Positions 5,812-7,015 of a DNA stretch of 7,015 bases are shown here, one piece after another (positions within the stretch are counted from its first letter, which is position 1; every line of letters starts with the position of its first letter). Source of the stretch: an uncultured Coriobacteriaceae bacterium (lineage in GTDB: Bacteria > Actinomycetota > Coriobacteriia > Coriobacteriales > Eggerthellaceae); contig CAMORQ010000103.1 in assembly GCA_946623915.1 (NCBI GenBank), positions 1 through 7,015 of the forward strand, given 5' to 3'. Below the pieces are notes generated by a model. That model saw only the letters and a list, made by a program, of their open reading frames with translations, was not told the origin of the DNA and did no database searches. The position numbers and the translations under genes are program-made.

Positions 5812-5833
5812 GGCATTACGAAGCAGTAATGCC
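5812..5833. promoter_or_regulatory. 22-bp palindrome just past the TetR2 stop
   Basis: GGCATTAC (5812-5819) and GTAATGCC (5826-5833) are perfect reverse complements around a 6-base loop. It begins 25 bases after the TetR2 stop on the - strand. It may be the TetR2 terminator, though no T-run follows, or an operator for small2-TetR1. Confidence 0.5.
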
Positions 5834-5858
5834 ATGAATGGAGACAAAGTATTGCTTA

Positions 5859-6392
5859 TTAGTTAGCGGCGTAAAAGGGGGCGAAGTCGCTGCGCCACGG
5901 TTTCTCCAAAAAAGCGCCGTTGCAGATAAGGCGGACGCCCAGCGAAACCATCCGGCCAACAGGCACTTCCCGGCCGTCGTCGACCCACTGCTTGTAGTAG
6001 CGCACTTGCGCGGTGGTTACATGGGCAAGGTAGAGCGACCACTCCTTGTCGGTCCAGCCTTCAGGCGGCCTGACGTTGCTCGCGCGTTCTGCGCTCATCT
6101 CTTCGAGCACCTTGTCCAGGATGTTCGCATACATGCCGCTGGACACGATGGCGTCGTAGAGCGGACCTTGCTTGGAGCTGTAAATCAGGAATTCGCGCGT
6201 GATCATGTCGGTGTCGTCGGGGTAGGGCAGGCCCGAAGTGAGCTCGGCGAAGGGCAGGGCGAATTCAAGCTGCATTTCCTCGAGAAGGTCGTCGAGTATG
6301 GCATAGTGACGGTAGAAGGTTTTCGAATTGATGTTCGCGCGCCGCGCCAACTCGGTGACCGTGATCTTTTCATACGGCATTTCGAGCAGCAT
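5859..6392 (-). CDS. TetR/AcrR-family transcriptional regulator (TetR2), apparent 5' frameshift
   Basis: From ATG 6392 this gives 177 residues closely related to TetR1, with the same helix-turn-helix (I-T-V-T-E-L-A-R-R-A-N-I then N-S-K-T-F-Y-R-H-Y), the same C-terminal Y-Y-K-Q-W-V-D-D-G motif and an extra C-terminal tail of about 18 residues. The ATG at 6392 falls inside what is helix 1 in TetR1. Homology continues upstream in the same frame (D-L-R-V-Q-R-T-V-S-S-I-R-D-T-F-A-A at 6443-6393), but no ATG, GTG or TTG occurs before an in-frame TGA at 6467. An ATG at 6457 in another frame would encode M-Q-A-A-K and join this frame if one base were added to the AAA run at 6444-6446. So the gene is either frameshifted, starts at a rare CTG (6440), or makes a shortened protein. 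A palindrome at 6524 suggests autoregulation. Confidence 0.75.
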   Translation of the reverse strand: MLLEMPYEKITVTELARRANINSKTFYRHYAILDDLLEEMQLEFALPFAELTSGLPYPDDTDMITREFLIYSSKQGPLYDAIVSSGMYANILDKVLEEMSAERASNVRPPEGWTDKEWSLYLAHVTTAQVRYYKQWVDDGREVPVGRMVSLGVRLICNGAFLEKPWRSDFAPFYAAN

Positions 6393-6457
6393 TGCCGCAA
6401 ACGTGTCCCTGATGGATGAGACTGTGCGCTGAACGCGCAGGTCTTTGCAGCCTGCAT
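6393..6457 (-). pseudogene. Out-of-frame 5' segment of TetR2
   Basis: This segment encodes the missing N-terminal part of TetR2, matching TetR1 residues 7-23 (D-L-R-V then I-R-x-x-F-A). The only plausible start, ATG 6457, is in a different frame and would need one extra base near 6444-6446. It has no strong Shine-Dalgarno, but neither does TetR1. A sequencing error in the A run cannot be excluded. Confidence 0.55.
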
Positions 6458-6508
6458 ACTTTGCTCAGATTGACTTCGGTTCTGTGAATCCTCGAATCCA
6501 TGGAGCGA

Positions 6509-6542
6509 AGTATAGCAAAATAAACTAATCATGATTAGTATA
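6509..6542 (-). promoter_or_regulatory. Candidate TetR2 promoter region with two TATACT boxes
   Basis: On the - strand two TATACT -10-like boxes occur, at 6514-6509 and 6542-6537. For the first, TAATCA (6537-6532) sits at 17-base spacing as a weak -35. For the second, no convincing -35 is seen. Both overlap or flank the palindrome at 6524-6539. The surrounding 6460-6620 stretch is AT-richer than the genes and holds no supported gene. Confidence 0.4.
6524..6539. promoter_or_regulatory. Perfect 16-bp palindrome, candidate TetR2 operator
   Basis: ACTAATCATGATTAGT is a perfect palindrome with no spacer. Size and symmetry fit a TetR-dimer operator, and the position over the predicted TetR2 promoter elements fits autorepression, which is usual in this family. 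It lies 67 bases upstream of the ATG at 6457. Confidence 0.6.
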
Positions 6543-6623
6543 AAATGCATCCGCATAGTTTCGCCATTGCTAACGGTGCACGAGGCGCATAGTTCGTTAC
6601 TGTTCACACCCTATATGTAGTGG

Positions 6624-6839
6624 TCAGCTAGTGGACTCGTCCTCGTCATCCCAGACCAGACGGGGTTTCTTCTTGGCATAGGCCGCCTTCAGGTAGGGAA
6701 TCTGGTCCTCTTCCACCCGCCCTATGTGAGCCACCGTCGTATGCACGGGCTTGCCCTTTACCCGGTCGCATCTCATCACCGCCGCAGAATAGGTGGTCTC
6801 GCCGTGTTTGTTCACCCTGGAAGTTATCTTCATGTACAT
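6624..6839 (-). CDS. Small protein resembling the N-terminal region of IS1634-type transposases
   Basis: This 71-aa protein begins M-Y-M-K-I-T-S-R-V-N-K-H-G and continues with Y-S-A-A-V, then G-K-P-V-H-T-T-V-A-H-I-G-R-V. That layout (short strands, a K-G-K-P turn, then a conserved h-G-R-h motif) resembles the first 50-60 residues of IS1634/IS4-related DDE transposases. The protein then ends in an acidic tail W-D-D-E-D-E-S-T-S, and no catalytic DDE domain follows, so it is either a transposase remnant or a stand-alone small protein. Start may be ATG 6839 or the in-frame ATG 6833; a weak GAGTAGAG precedes the first. No terminal inverted repeats or target duplication were found. The likeness is from memory of the family and is moderate. 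A divergent gene starts about 50 bases away. Confidence 0.55.
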   Translation of the reverse strand: MYMKITSRVNKHGETTYSAAVMRCDRVKGKPVHTTVAHIGRVEEDQIPYLKAAYAKKKPRLVWDDEDESTS

Positions 6840-6889
6840 ACTGCTCTACTCTTTCTAGTAGCTACGTATTTATATATCTATATCGGAAT
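6840..6889. promoter_or_regulatory. AT-rich divergent intergenic region
   Basis: This 50-bp gap separates the start of the 71-aa gene from the start of the divergent partial gene. It is strongly AT-rich in its right half (TATATATCTATAT near 6871-6883), suitable for divergent promoters, and holds an 8-bp palindrome GTAGCTAC (6858-6865). ATACTGC (6838-6844) and GCAGTAT (6892-6898) form an inverted repeat over the two start regions. No specific -35/-10 pair is convincing. Confidence 0.35.
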
Positions 6890-7015
6890 ATGCAGTATAA
6901 TAACTACATACATTACGAGCAACTGGAGCACGGGTTGCCCAAGAATGATTATCGCATACCCACACGGCGCGAGCGCGAGCTGTTCAGCCAGGTCAGGGAC
7001 CTGCAGAGGCGCATC
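6890..7015 (+). CDS. Unrecognised protein, N-terminal end (partial)
   Basis: An open frame starts at ATG 6890 and runs to the window edge, giving 42 residues. It begins M-Q-Y-N-N-Y-I-H-Y-E-Q-L-E-H-G-L-P-K-N-D-Y and continues with R-R-E-R-E-L-F and V-R-D-L-Q-R-R-I, a charged stretch likely to be helical or coiled-coil. I do not recognise the family. CGGA a few bases upstream is a poor ribosome binding site. The frame is open through GC-rich sequence with natural-looking residue composition, and a divergent gene start supports a promoter region here. Position next to a transposase-like small gene raises the possibility of a mobile-element or accessory gene, but that is conjecture. Confidence 0.5.
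   Translation, partial: MQYNNYIHYEQLEHGLPKNDYRIPTRRERELFSQVRDLQRRI

Noticed and set aside
5838..6419. 193-codon + strand frame
   Set aside because: Antisense shadow of TetR2; a similar shadow exists opposite TetR1, as expected from their shared DNA.
6203..6607. 134-codon - strand frame starting upstream of TetR2
   Set aside because: Only its part from ATG 6457 to about 6446 looks relevant, as the out-of-frame TetR2 start; the rest is TetR2 read in the wrong frame.
1..7015. tRNA, rRNA or complete insertion sequence
   Set aside because: No cloverleaf, rRNA motif, or pair of terminal inverted repeats with a transposase catalytic domain was seen by eye.

Overview
The window looks like chromosome of a high-GC Gram-positive-type bacterium. 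The best guess is a gut actinobacterium of the Coriobacteriia (Eggerthellaceae-like). This rests on the GC-rich codon use, the hisD-hisC-hisB-hisH gene order, and the oxalate/formate-type MFS carrier next to TetR regulators. The assignment is inference from style; no marker gene is present.

Left part (about 1-2765, + strand): a run of histidine biosynthesis genes. It has the 3' end of hisD, then hisC, hisB and hisH. hisC, hisB and hisH are tightly packed, and hisB/hisH overlap by four bases. A long hairpin separates hisD from hisC. After hisH come four tandem copies of a 27-bp repeat and a perfect 12-bp stem-loop, which separates the operon from a convergent gene.

Middle part (3012-6457, all - strand): an accessory transport and regulation block. 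In transcription order, right to left, it contains a TetR-type regulator (here TetR2), a small 69-aa protein (small2), a second TetR-type regulator (TetR1, about three quarters identical to TetR2), a 67-aa protein (small1), and a 12-TM MFS carrier. small1 and small2 are paralogues sharing a V-I-x-C-G-A-x-A-[IV]-S-L core, a P-x-E-P element and an A-I-K helix end; I recognise no family for them. By spacing the units are TetR2 alone, small2-TetR1, and small1-MFS. Each unit is preceded by an intergenic gap with inverted repeats that look like operators or RNA hairpins. TetR2 appears to carry a one-base frameshift just after its natural start.

Right part (6458-7015): an AT-richer intergenic stretch with a perfect 16-bp palindrome. 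It is followed by a 71-aa protein on the - strand resembling the N-terminal part of IS1634-type transposases, and by the divergent start of an unrecognised protein that runs off the window.

The most interesting part is the duplicated small-protein/TetR arrangement feeding into the MFS carrier. A plausible reading is a TetR-controlled uptake or efflux system for an organic anion, with an uncharacterised small protein co-produced with each unit. The function of the small proteins cannot be told from this sequence.
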